Below, one piece after another: positions 51,929 to 60,267 of a stretch of 64,000 nucleotides of DNA; position 1 is the first letter of the stretch; every line of letters starts with the position of its first letter. Source of the DNA: Bryobacterales bacterium (GTDB lineage Bacteria; Acidobacteriota; Terriglobia; Bryobacterales; Bryobacteraceae); the NCBI GenBank assembly GCA_003142185.1, contig PLOR01000118.1, positions 1 to 64,000 of the forward strand, written 5' to 3'. The notes beneath the pieces were generated by a model that was given only the letters and a program-made list of their open reading frames with translations, ran no database searches and was not told where the DNA came from. Both the position numbers and the translations under genes were made by a program.

Positions 51929-54262
51929 TCACTGCGTTCGGACGGGATGGTAGCCCGCCGCTTCGAGCGCTGCCTTCGCCTTGGCGAGGGAAGCCTCATC
52001 CGGAAACGGTCCCACCAGCACTTGTGTCAGGCTGGGCCGGTCCGCCCGGACGGGACACGTAGTTACCGGAAAGCCCTTGGCGCGAAGCGATTGGGCGACG
52101 AATTCCGCGGCATCGCTGGCACCCGCCATCACCTGCCAAGAGGACCCGTGCGACGCCGGCGCCGCAGTCATGCGGAAGTCTCCCGTGCGCCCAGGATCGG
52201 TAAACTCTACCACTACGCCAACTCCCAGTCCCTCGATGTGCCTGTAAAGCCAGGCTTGGCGGGGCAGGCTCTCCCCACGGTGGTCGTCAATCTCATCCGG
52301 CGGCCCGTACACGATATAAATGCGGCCGCGATCGGTCCTCCACCCGGGAACGCTCGACGCGAAGTGCTCGTTCGCGTAAGCGATGCGCCGGTAGTGCTCT
52401 TCCTTGAACTCGTTCTCTGCGGTGTCTGGCGTCGGGTCGCGTCGCGCCCAGAACCTCTCGATGAACTGGTCGCGCTCTTCATCAGTTCTCAAGGCGAGGA
52501 AAACGCGCCGTTCATCGAGAGTGATAATGTACGCCACATCTTCGTTCAGCCATTTTTGGAAAGCGGACCCGGATTCAGCCAGGGCCTGCGGCCGCGGCGT
52601 CTCCGGCGGCTCGGCCTGCGCACGCAAGCTCTCGTTCCCTTGGCCCCAATACTTCGCTGCGCGGTCGAATTCTCTCTCTGCCTGCTGCAATTGCTTCTCG
52701 ATTTCCTTGAGCGTCCTATCGCCGATCGCCGCCCGCGCCTGCCGCAGCGCCATGTCCGCCTGTGCCATCTGCCGCTGCCGGAGCGCTTCATCGAGCTTTC
52801 CGTTGGCGAACAACGCATCGAGTTCCTGCAATTGCTTGTCGGCTTGCTGGAGCGCCCGCTCCTGCTGCTGGACTAGTTGCTGCGATGCTCCCGCCTGCTG
52901 CTCCGCCGCCAGTTGCTTGAGGAGGGCTTCCAGCCGCTGATCGTCGAGAAGTTTCTGCGATTTTCCCGCCTGAGACTCCAGTTCCTTGAGCGCGGCATCC
53001 GCCTTCCGCAGTAGCTCGTCCGCCTGCGCGAAATCATGCGGATGCCCGCTGGCGTTCTTCAACGCGCGGTCGAGCTCCGCAGCGTTGCGCTGGAGCAGTT
53101 CCTGCGCTTTCGCGGCGGCTTGCTCCGCATCCTGGATGTCCTTCTGCTTTCCCGCCAGCAGATCCTCTAACTCTGCGAGGCTCCGGCGCGCCGACTCAGT
53201 TTTCTGGGCCGGTTCCTGCTTGTCCGCTGACGATTCGGCCGGCGGAGTGTGCTGCGCGAAGCTCCGGGCCGGTGGCCACACCACCAAAGCGGCAGCAACG
53301 GCGGCCACCAGCACTAAGGTGCCCGCCAGCGCCGAGGCTCGGGCACTGGGAACCCGCGCGGGCGCGGGCTCACCTAGCAGTCTGCGAATGCGTCTCACCA
53401 GGTTTCCTCCATTGGCCGCTGCTGCGGCGTAGGCCGCCGGCCACCGGCTCTGCTCCAACGTCGTCAGCGCCGCGGCATACGCGCGCGCGTCTGGCCGCAG
53501 CGCCACCACCACATCGTCGCAAGCGAATTCGCGCTCGGCGCGCACCACCGCGCTGATCCACCACGCCGCCGGGTGGAAGAAGAACAACCCTTCGATCAGA
53601 CTCTGCGCCACGCTGACCAGGTAATCCGCGCGCCGGATGTGGGCCAGTTCGTGGATCAGGATGGCCTCCACCTGTTCCGCGCTCAGGCCAGCAAGCGCGC
53701 CAAGCGGCATCAGAATCACCGGACGCCAGTAGCCGATCACTTGCGGCACGCAAGCCAGACAGGATTCGAGCAACTCGACCGGCTGCGAAACGCCCACCGC
53801 GCCGGCAAGTTCGCGAAGGCGCTGTTGCCACTCAGCGGGCGCCGCACAAACACCGAGCCGGCGCATGCGGTCGACGCGCGCCCATCCCGCGAGGCGAAAA
53901 ACGTAAAACAGGATCACGCCGCCCATCCATAACGGCGCGAGCCACGCCAGCCGGTCGACAGGCGCGGCGGGCACGCCCTGGGCGATCACTGGATTGAAGA
54001 CCATCCGCGGCGCCACCGGCGGCAGTACCACACTCGATGGGCCGGCGCCCAGCGACAGTGCCAGCGTAATACCGAACACAAGCGGCAGGAGGAGCAAACA
54101 GGCCGTAGCCGCCTGGTGACGCCACCTCGAGCTTCGCCCCGCGCCCAGGAACAAGGCCGCCCGGAGCGCCGCGGCCAGCAGCGCGCCTTGCCACAAGAAA
54201 TGCGCCAGTGCCCGCCCCAGCGCGTGAGCCAGCGGAGCGGCGAGCCAGTGATCGAGTGTCAT
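51929..54262 (-). CDS. M56 peptidase (BlaR1-like) fused to coiled coil, GWxTD and SPOR domains
   Basis: A 777-aa multidomain protein. Residues 1-330 are a BlaR1/MecR1-like M56 part with several transmembrane helices and the zinc motif HELAH (204-208) in EAILIHELAHIRRADY. About 350-545 is a long Gln/Ala-rich coiled coil. About 568-700 is a GWxTD domain (GWRTD at 640-644, IYIVYGPPDEIDDH). Residues 706-777 read like a SPOR domain (WQVMAGASDAAEFVAQSLRAKGFPV...VLVGPFPDEASLAKAKAALEAAGY), a fold that binds denuded peptidoglycan. The BlaI-type repressor gene overlaps its start (ATGA). BlaR1 proteins cut a repressor when a ligand binds outside, so a wall-damage sensor is inferred. Confidence 0.85.
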   Translation of the reverse strand: MTLDHWLAAPLAHALGRALAHFLWQGALLAAALRAALFLGAGRSSRWRHQAATACLLLLPLVFGITLALSLGAGPSSVVLPPVAPRMVFNPVIAQGVPAAPVDRLAWLAPLWMGGVILFYVFRLAGWARVDRMRRLGVCAAPAEWQQRLRELAGAVGVSQPVELLESCLACVPQVIGYWRPVILMPLGALAGLSAEQVEAILIHELAHIRRADYLVSVAQSLIEGLFFFHPAAWWISAVVRAEREFACDDVVVALRPDARAYAAALTTLEQSRWPAAYAAAAANGGNLVRRIRRLLGEPAPARVPSARASALAGTLVLVAAVAAALVVWPPARSFAQHTPPAESSADKQEPAQKTESARRSLAELEDLLAGKQKDIQDAEQAAAKAQELLQRNAAELDRALKNASGHPHDFAQADELLRKADAALKELESQAGKSQKLLDDQRLEALLKQLAAEQQAGASQQLVQQQERALQQADKQLQELDALFANGKLDEALRQRQMAQADMALRQARAAIGDRTLKEIEKQLQQAEREFDRAAKYWGQGNESLRAQAEPPETPRPQALAESGSAFQKWLNEDVAYIITLDERRVFLALRTDEERDQFIERFWARRDPTPDTAENEFKEEHYRRIAYANEHFASSVPGWRTDRGRIYIVYGPPDEIDDHRGESLPRQAWLYRHIEGLGVGVVVEFTDPGRTGDFRMTAAPASHGSSWQVMAGASDAAEFVAQSLRAKGFPVTTCPVRADRPSLTQVLVGPFPDEASLAKAKAALEAAGYHPVRTQ

Positions 54263-54651
54263 CGCTTCTCCTCCTCATATTCCCCGACCAGCTTGCGCAG
54301 TTCGGCCAGTTCGGCCGCCGACGCCTTCCGCGCCGCCAGGGCTCCCACCAGTAGGCTGCTGGCGGAGCCGGCGAAGGCCCGCTCCAGTAAGTCGCCGGCC
54401 AGTTGCCGCTGGGTCCATTCGCGCGGCCGGCTGGCGGAATAGATGTGCGCCCGTTGCTTTTCGTCGCGCTTCACGAGCCCCTTGTCGGTCATGATTTGCA
54501 TCAGCTTCAAGACCGTGGTGTAGTGCGCCGGGCGGCGGCGGGAAATAGTGGAATGCACTTCGCGGACGGTGGCCGGTCCGCGGCTCCACAGGACGGTCAG
54601 AATTTCCAGTTCGGCGTCGGTGGGCCGCGGCAGATCGTTTGATTTTACCAT
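54259..54651 (-). CDS. BlaI/MecI-type repressor
   Basis: A 130-aa winged-helix repressor: PTDAELEILTVLWSRGPATVREVHSTISRRRPAHYTTVLKLMQIMTDKGLVKRDEKQRAHIYSA, followed by a helical dimerisation tail. BlaI-family proteins bind palindromic operators as dimers and are inactivated by cleavage by an M56 partner. The partner gene follows with a 4-bp overlap. No beta-lactamase is nearby, so the regulon probably concerns something else. Confidence 0.92.
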   Translation of the reverse strand: MVKSNDLPRPTDAELEILTVLWSRGPATVREVHSTISRRRPAHYTTVLKLMQIMTDKGLVKRDEKQRAHIYSASRPREWTQRQLAGDLLERAFAGSASSLLVGALAARKASAAELAELRKLVGEYEEEKR

Positions 54652-54699
54652 CTACGAAGACCTTACTACGAAGGTGTTCGTTGGTCAAGAGGGAAAAAC

Positions 54700-54719
54700 G
54701 GGCAAGCTAAAGCATGCCC
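54700..54719. repeat. Short hairpin repeat, family B copy 3
   Basis: Exact 20-mer GGGCAAGCTAAAGCATGCCC, the same as at 5454 and 41818. It ends 5 bp before a TATAAT box and 18 bp before the ATG of the secreted GH123-like gene, so its hairpin overlaps the -35 area of any promoter there. Confidence 0.8.
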
Positions 54720-54724
54720 CACCT

Positions 54725-54730
54725 TATAAT
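54725..54730 (+). promoter_or_regulatory. TATAAT -10 element placed for a leaderless mRNA
   Basis: A perfect TATAAT at 54725-54730 ends 6 nt before the ATG at 54737. Standard -10 spacing would put transcription start at the A of the ATG. No Shine-Dalgarno is visible before this ATG. No good -35 is seen at 17 bp, where the hairpin repeat lies instead. Confidence 0.45.
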
Positions 54731-54736
54731 CGAAGC

Positions 54737-57700
54737 ATGTCTCTCGCCCGCGGGGCACTGGCCGCCCTGCGCATTCTGCTGCTGGCCTGGACCGTCGTCC
54801 TCTGGGCTCCGCTAGCCACCGAGAACAACGCATCAGATGGCACGGGCAACCTGGCCGCCAATCCTTCGTTTGAAATCCTCAAGGAGCGGGACGCGGCTGG
54901 CGGCATGTTCGCGGATTGGGACGCTTCGAAATCGCAGGGCGGCTGTTCGTTCGCGGTCGGGCTGGTGGCGCACAGTGGCCGCACTTCGGCGCTGCTCGAT
55001 TGCGCATCGGCCGGCGAAATCCGCCTCGGCCAGCAACGGGAGCTTGCGCCGGGCCGGTATTCGATCAGCGCTTTCCTGCGCGGGCTCGATATTTCGAACG
55101 GCGACGCGGATCGCGCCACCGAATTCACCTTCAACGGCCGACGCATGGACCTCGAGAAAGCCGGCACTTTCGGCTGGACGCGGTTTACCTATGTCGCCGA
55201 GCTGACGAAACGAACCAGGACCGGCCCGTCATTCGCGTTGCGTGCGCCGGGCTTGCTGTGGATTGACGACGTATCGGTCGAGCGCGTGGGCAGCGGTGTC
55301 GAGTTGACCGCTGCAGCCGAGTGGGGTAATCAGGAAGCGCCCATTGCGCCACCGGGCCCGCTTGGTGGTGGCGAAGTCCGCTGTTCCAAATGCCGCTACC
55401 GGAACATGCCGGCCTGGAAGAGATGCTACGCCTGCGGCACCGCTCTTGCAGACAGGCTGGCGGAAACTGCTGGGCCGCCAGAGAGGCTCATCACTTCTTT
55501 CGAAGAAAGCAATCCCTTCACGGGCGGCGTGGTGGTCGAGGAACACGCGACCGACGGCCGAAAGGCGCTACGCATCGACAGCCACTACGTCGCGATGCGG
55601 CAACCGCAGGACTGGTCCGGCTACGACTTGTTCAAGATGGACCTGTACACGGACGCGCGCGACCCGCTGCCGCTGACGCTTGAATTCTGGGACCGCGGCA
55701 CGACCGGCTATTGGACCAGAGTAAATTACAACGCCGTCGCGCCGCCAGGCCAGAGTACGCTGACCGTTCCCTTGCAGGGATTGGCTGTCGGCGAGAGGAA
55801 CCGCCCCGGCCGCAGCCTGACGCTCAACGCCATCACACGCGTGGTGGTGGCACTCGGCGACACGCCCGCCGCGCCGCTCTTCCTCTCCAGGCTCCGCCTG
55901 GAGCGGGATGCAGCCGTCCGGCAGGCCCAGTTCGACGGGCTGCTCGCGTTCGCTCTCGGCAGCGGACCGGCGATGGATGGCTTCACCGCTATCACGCCCG
56001 CCACGCTCTACAATCCGGGCCGCGGATACGGGCTGAAGGATGCGCGCGTCTGGCGGGCGGTGAACTCGCTCGATCCGGATCCACTGTATCGCCGTTCTCT
56101 TGCCATCGAATCGGGCGGCCTGGCGGTGGACGTGCCGAACGGAAAATACCGCGTCTTCGTCAATATGGACAGCCCGGCGGGATACTGGGGCGAATACCAG
56201 ATCTATCGCGACCGCTCGATTCGCGCGCAGGGGAAAGTGGTGGTTTCCGAGCACCAGGATTTCGCGTCGTTCCGCAAGAAGTACTTTCAATTCTGGGACC
56301 AGGACGATCTGCCGGCCGACAACACTTTCGACAAGTACGACCGCGCGCACTTTCACGAGAAGGTGTTCGACGTGACCGTGAGCAACGGCCAACTGTACCT
56401 CGAATTCACGGGCGAGAAGTGGGCGTGCAGCGTTTCCGCCATCGTCATCTTTCCCGTGGCCCAAGCCGCCCGGGGCGCGCGTTTCCTCGACGTTGTGCGG
56501 GAAAAGCGGCGCTCTTATTTCGACAACGCCTACAAACGTGTGCTGCACCGGCCGGCCGGTGATGCGCTCCAGCCAACCGCCGAGGATCGCGCGCGCGGGT
56601 ATGTGGTGTTCCATCGCGATTTCATGAAGGACGTGTACTATGACGACGCGCCCTTCCGCGGCGAATTGGTGAATGAGCTGACAGCGGAAGCTTTCGCGGG
56701 CCAGGACGCGCCAGTGACGGTGTCGATCCTCCCGCTCAAGGACCTGGGCCGCAGCACCGTTACGGTGAGCGCATTGAGCGGGCCACGCGCCGCCATTCCA
56801 GCCGCCGCGATCGACGCCGGATATGTCTCTTACCGTCTCAGCCGCGTGACGGCGGATGGCGCTGTTTACACCATCACGCCGCGGCTCATCCTTCCGCGAA
56901 ACACCGTCAACATGCCGCAATCCGTGGCGCGGACGTTCTGGTTGACCGTCCGCGCGCCGGCCACCGCCAGCCCCGGCGTTTACACCGGCCAGGTGACTTT
57001 CACGCCGCAGAAGGGCGCGCCGCTGCGGATTCCGCTGCGGTTCACCGTCCGCAAGGGAACGCTGGACGCCGCGGACATACCGGTGGGTCCATTTGGCGGC
57101 GGCATCGGCATACCGTGGTTCGCGGACGATCCGCACACCCTCTCCTTCGGCTCGGAAATGACCGCCAAGAGCCTGCGCTCGCTGCGCGCGCATGGCTTCA
57201 CGATGTTTTCCGGCGTGCCGCATGTTGCCTACCGCGGTTTCACGAATGGCGAACCAGTGCTCGATTTCGATGTCGCGGATCGCGAGATGCGAGACGCCAA
57301 GGGTGACGGGTTCCTGGCCGTGAATTCCTATGGCGCCGGCGTGATCGGCCTGGACCCATACCGTCAGGACACGGCGAAGATGGCTGAAGCGGGCTTCACC
57401 GATTACAGCGATTTTATCAAGGCGGTCTACACCGCTATAGAGAGCCACGCACGCGAGAATGGCTGGCTGCCGGTGTACTGGAACCTCGGCGACGAGCCGG
57501 CCGGCTATGCGATCCAGCAATCGATCGACAATGCTAAGGCCTACCGCCGCGCGTTTCCCGAGGGACCTCCTTTCTTCACCGCGGCATTGAGCCTGTGGGG
57601 GCACGGCGAAAGCGACCCGGATTTCGTTCTCGCGCGGACGTTGCACGCTCCCGCCCTGGCTTCCTACAGCGAACGGGAACTCAGGCTCCTGCGGCAGCGC

Positions 57701-58138
57701 GGTGGCGGGTGGGCGTCTTACAACGGCGGCAATCGCTGGACCTATGGCGCACATCTTTACAAAGCCGCCAAGGAGTTCGGCTTGCAGTTCCGCCTGGCCT
57801 GGCACTGGAACGCGGTCGCGGGCGATCCCTACTACGCGCTCGATTGCCGCGAGGACGATTATGCCTGGGCGAACGCAGCTCCGGACGGCCAACTCGTGCC
57901 GTCAGTGGAATTCGCCCGCATCAGCGCCGGCCTCGACGATTACCGCTCGCTCATTACACTAGCGCGGTTGGCCCACGCGAAATCCGTCACACCGGCCGGG
58001 AAATCGGCCCAGCGCCTGATCGCCACGCGGATGGCGGCATTTCATTTGGATGATCGCGATCACGACCGCCTGTTCGGAGTGGACGATTGGGCGGCATTTC
58101 GCCGGCAGGTGGTGAATGCGATTGAAGAGTTGCAATAG
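54737..58138 (+). CDS. Secreted GH123/DUF4091-like protein with an internal zinc ribbon
   Basis: A 1133-aa protein. A hydrophobic N-terminus (LAALRILLLAWTVVLWAPLA) serves as signal or anchor. A beta-sandwich carbohydrate-binding-like domain follows (about 35-185), then a CxxC-x10-CxxC zinc ribbon (C216, C219, C230, C233). After more beta-domains comes a C-terminal barrel like DUF4091/GH123 enzymes (beta-N-acetylgalactosaminidase-like), with YWNLGDEPAG (about 915-924) carrying the expected Asp-Glu pair, and GLDDYRSLITLARLA near the end. A zinc ribbon in an exported protein is odd. Substrate unknown. Confidence 0.78.
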   Translation: MSLARGALAALRILLLAWTVVLWAPLATENNASDGTGNLAANPSFEILKERDAAGGMFADWDASKSQGGCSFAVGLVAHSGRTSALLDCASAGEIRLGQQRELAPGRYSISAFLRGLDISNGDADRATEFTFNGRRMDLEKAGTFGWTRFTYVAELTKRTRTGPSFALRAPGLLWIDDVSVERVGSGVELTAAAEWGNQEAPIAPPGPLGGGEVRCSKCRYRNMPAWKRCYACGTALADRLAETAGPPERLITSFEESNPFTGGVVVEEHATDGRKALRIDSHYVAMRQPQDWSGYDLFKMDLYTDARDPLPLTLEFWDRGTTGYWTRVNYNAVAPPGQSTLTVPLQGLAVGERNRPGRSLTLNAITRVVVALGDTPAAPLFLSRLRLERDAAVRQAQFDGLLAFALGSGPAMDGFTAITPATLYNPGRGYGLKDARVWRAVNSLDPDPLYRRSLAIESGGLAVDVPNGKYRVFVNMDSPAGYWGEYQIYRDRSIRAQGKVVVSEHQDFASFRKKYFQFWDQDDLPADNTFDKYDRAHFHEKVFDVTVSNGQLYLEFTGEKWACSVSAIVIFPVAQAARGARFLDVVREKRRSYFDNAYKRVLHRPAGDALQPTAEDRARGYVVFHRDFMKDVYYDDAPFRGELVNELTAEAFAGQDAPVTVSILPLKDLGRSTVTVSALSGPRAAIPAAAIDAGYVSYRLSRVTADGAVYTITPRLILPRNTVNMPQSVARTFWLTVRAPATASPGVYTGQVTFTPQKGAPLRIPLRFTVRKGTLDAADIPVGPFGGGIGIPWFADDPHTLSFGSEMTAKSLRSLRAHGFTMFSGVPHVAYRGFTNGEPVLDFDVADREMRDAKGDGFLAVNSYGAGVIGLDPYRQDTAKMAEAGFTDYSDFIKAVYTAIESHARENGWLPVYWNLGDEPAGYAIQQSIDNAKAYRRAFPEGPPFFTAALSLWGHGESDPDFVLARTLHAPALASYSERELRLLRQRGGGWASYNGGNRWTYGAHLYKAAKEFGLQFRLAWHWNAVAGDPYYALDCREDDYAWANAAPDGQLVPSVEFARISAGLDDYRSLITLARLAHAKSVTPAGKSAQRLIATRMAAFHLDDRDHDRLFGVDDWAAFRRQVVNAIEELQ

Positions 58139-58180
58139 CCGCCGCACTAATATTATGAAAGGACTCGATTCTTCAAACCA

Positions 58181-59323
58181 ATGACCAATGCACTAGTGGA
58201 GGAACAGCGGCCCCCGCTTTGGGAACGCTATGCGGACCAGTTTCCGGTTCGCCGGAATCTTATCTATCTCAACCATGCCGCCGTGGCGCCGCTGGCTGGT
58301 CCGGCCGCGGAGGCCATGCGGAACCTGGCGGACGACTGCGCCCGCTTCGGCAGCCTGCATTACGACCAATGGATGAACGCCTATGAGGGCCTGCGCGTTG
58401 CCGCCGCGCGGTTGATCAACGCCGACCGTTCGGAAATCGCATTGGTGAAGAACACGTCGGAGGGAATCGCAACCGTGGCGCTGGGCCTCGATTGGAAACC
58501 CGGCGACCGCATGGTCGGCTTTCGCGAGGAGTTCCCCGCCAACTTCTACCCGTGGAAGCGGCTGGAAGCCAAAGGCGTGACCGTCACCTGGCTGAGCGTC
58601 ACCGACCCGCTCGACCAGATTGAAGCAGCTTGCCGCGGCGCACGCCTGCTGGCCATCAGCTTCGTGCAGTTTCTCACAGGGTATCGGGCACCGCTCGAGA
58701 CCATCGGTGAGATTTGCCGGCGCAACAACTGTATCTTTTTGGTGGACGCCATTCAAGGCTTGGGCGCGTTTCCGATCGATATCCGGTCCTGTCATATCGA
58801 TGCTCTGGCCGCGGATGGGCACAAGTGGCTGTTGGGCCCGGAGGGTTGCGGCATCCTCTATGTTCGGCAGGCGCTGCAAGACCGGATCGAGCCGGTGGAA
58901 TTCGGCTGGACCAACGTCGCCGGCTATGCCGATTACGCGTCCCGCGACATGACTTTGCGCAAGGATGCGGGCCGGTACGAATGCGGAACTTTGAATACCA
59001 TCGGGTGCTTCGGCCTCAGGGCGGCAATTGAGTTTTTGCTGGAAGTCGGCGTCGGAGAAATCGCTCCCGCCGTCCAGAATCTTGGGGACCGCATCGCTGC
59101 GGGCGTATCGGCTTTAGGGTATGAGGTGCTAGGCGAACGAACGCCCGCAAGTGGCTCCGGAATCGTCAGTTTCCGCAAACCCGGTCTGGAAGCTCCGTTG
59201 ATCGTACGCCGCCTGCGCGAGGCCGGAATCTCCTGCGCCCCGCGCGCCGGCTGGGTGCGCACGTCCCCCCATTTCTACATCAGCCCAGCCGATATCGACC
59301 GCATGCTGGGCGAATTGCCATAG
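58181..59323 (+). CDS. PLP-dependent class V aminotransferase/desulfurase-like enzyme
   Basis: A 380-aa fold-type I PLP enzyme. The PLP-lysine is K215 in AADGHKWLLGPEGCG; the preceding DAIQGLGAFPID holds the conserved Asp. The N-terminal NHAAVAPLAGPAAEAM is typical of class V enzymes such as cysteine desulfurase-like, kynureninase-like or isopenicillin-N epimerase-like proteins; the true reaction is not predictable. It starts 42 bp after the stop of the GH123-like gene and may share its transcript. Confidence 0.88.
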   Translation: MTNALVEEQRPPLWERYADQFPVRRNLIYLNHAAVAPLAGPAAEAMRNLADDCARFGSLHYDQWMNAYEGLRVAAARLINADRSEIALVKNTSEGIATVALGLDWKPGDRMVGFREEFPANFYPWKRLEAKGVTVTWLSVTDPLDQIEAACRGARLLAISFVQFLTGYRAPLETIGEICRRNNCIFLVDAIQGLGAFPIDIRSCHIDALAADGHKWLLGPEGCGILYVRQALQDRIEPVEFGWTNVAGYADYASRDMTLRKDAGRYECGTLNTIGCFGLRAAIEFLLEVGVGEIAPAVQNLGDRIAAGVSALGYEVLGERTPASGSGIVSFRKPGLEAPLIVRRLREAGISCAPRAGWVRTSPHFYISPADIDRMLGELP

Positions 59324-59429
59324 TGGCCCGGAAAAGTGCGCCGATTGGTTCTTACTCTGTTATGATGACACTGCAATCGCCGATTTGCAGGGCCTTTGTA
59401 AGTCCGAGTCATGAGAAGGTGAACCGTCT

Positions 59430-59876
59430 ATGTCAAAGCATGAAGAAGCCGATCTGATCCTCAAGCTTTACGACCTGCGCCGCGAAGCGACCATGCGCAA
59501 AGCGCGCGATTGGTATTTTCGCGACTTCAATCCCGAGTCGATGGAGGACATCAACAAGGCGCTGTTCAGCGAACACAGCGGATATGTGCGGATGGTCTGG
59601 ACCTATTGGGATATGGCCGCCGCGCTGGTCAACCATGGAGCCATCAGTCTCGACCTGTTCTCCGACACCAACGGCGAGCACATCGGCGTCTTTCTCAAAG
59701 CGGAGCCATTCCTGGCTGAAATACGGGCCAACTTCGGGCCGAACTATCTCGTCAACCTGGAACGGTTGATCGACGCCTCCCCCGACGGCCGCCAGCGGGT
59801 CGCCGCAATGCGCGAGCGCATGAAGGGCGTCCGCGCGCGGCTGGCAGCCCAGGCCGCTGCCGCCAAGTCCAATTAA
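59430..59876 (+). CDS. Conserved-looking hypothetical protein
   Basis: A 148-aa soluble, mostly helical protein: LILKLYDLRREATMRKARDWYFRDFNPESMEDINKALFSEHSGYVRMVWTYWDMAAALVNHGAISLDLF...FLAEIRANFGPNYLVNLERLI. It is reminiscent of uncharacterised acidobacterial proteins often found with DUF4760-like annotations; I cannot name the family with certainty. AAGGTGAA lies upstream of ATG 59430. No signal peptide or transmembrane helix. Confidence 0.65.
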   Translation: MSKHEEADLILKLYDLRREATMRKARDWYFRDFNPESMEDINKALFSEHSGYVRMVWTYWDMAAALVNHGAISLDLFSDTNGEHIGVFLKAEPFLAEIRANFGPNYLVNLERLIDASPDGRQRVAAMRERMKGVRARLAAQAAAAKSN

Positions 59877-59942
59877 CTCGGATTCCGAGGTCAACTTCGG
59901 CGAAGTTGCATTTCCACAGCGGAAGGCCAAGACAAAGCAAGT

Positions 59943-60081
59943 CTTGTATCAGGGCACGGCTTGAGCCGTGCCGGAACGGGATGAACCTGATGGGCTTTAG
60001 CCCCTGGCCGGCAGACAGGGGCTAAAGCCCATCAGGATGTGCACTGTCGGCGGCACGGCTCAAGCCGTGCCCTGATACAAG
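59943..60081. repeat. Nested perfect palindromic element, family D (139 bp)
   Basis: The outer arms 59943-59972 and 60052-60081 are 30-bp perfect inverted repeats. Inside, 59986-60006 and 60016-60036 are 21-bp perfect inverted repeats around a 9-bp centre. Each arm also contains its own small palindrome (GGCACGGCT-TG-AGCCGTGCC; GGGCTTTAGCCC). No coding potential. The 59877-60267 gap is filled by this and the neighbouring palindromes. Confidence 0.9.
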
Positions 60082-60212
60082 GCGTCCAGCTTCGGAATTC
60101 AGGATTAACAGAACTGGAGTCTGTCATCGCCCGGCGAACTTGGCGCCGTAGCCGACTAGGCGTGAATGCCATCGCCGGGCCGGGCGTGCCCGACCCTTCG
60201 AATCCGTTGTAG

Positions 60213-60232
60213 GGGCGAGGCATGCCTCGCCC
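60213..60232. repeat. Perfect 20-bp palindrome
   Basis: GGGCGAGGCATGCCTCGCCC is its own reverse complement. About 35 bp upstream lies a related hairpin, GGGCCGGGC-GT-GCCCGACCC (60175-60194). It lies 36 bp beyond the stop of the minus-strand gene that ends at 60268. Confidence 0.85.
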
Positions 60233-60267
60233 GGCATGCAAGCGACAGCAGTTGCGAAACGGCGTGG

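Noticed and set aside
55568-57892. 774-codon minus-strand frame opposite the GH123-like gene
   Set aside because: Antisense shadow caused by codon bias; the plus-strand protein has domains and catalytic motifs.
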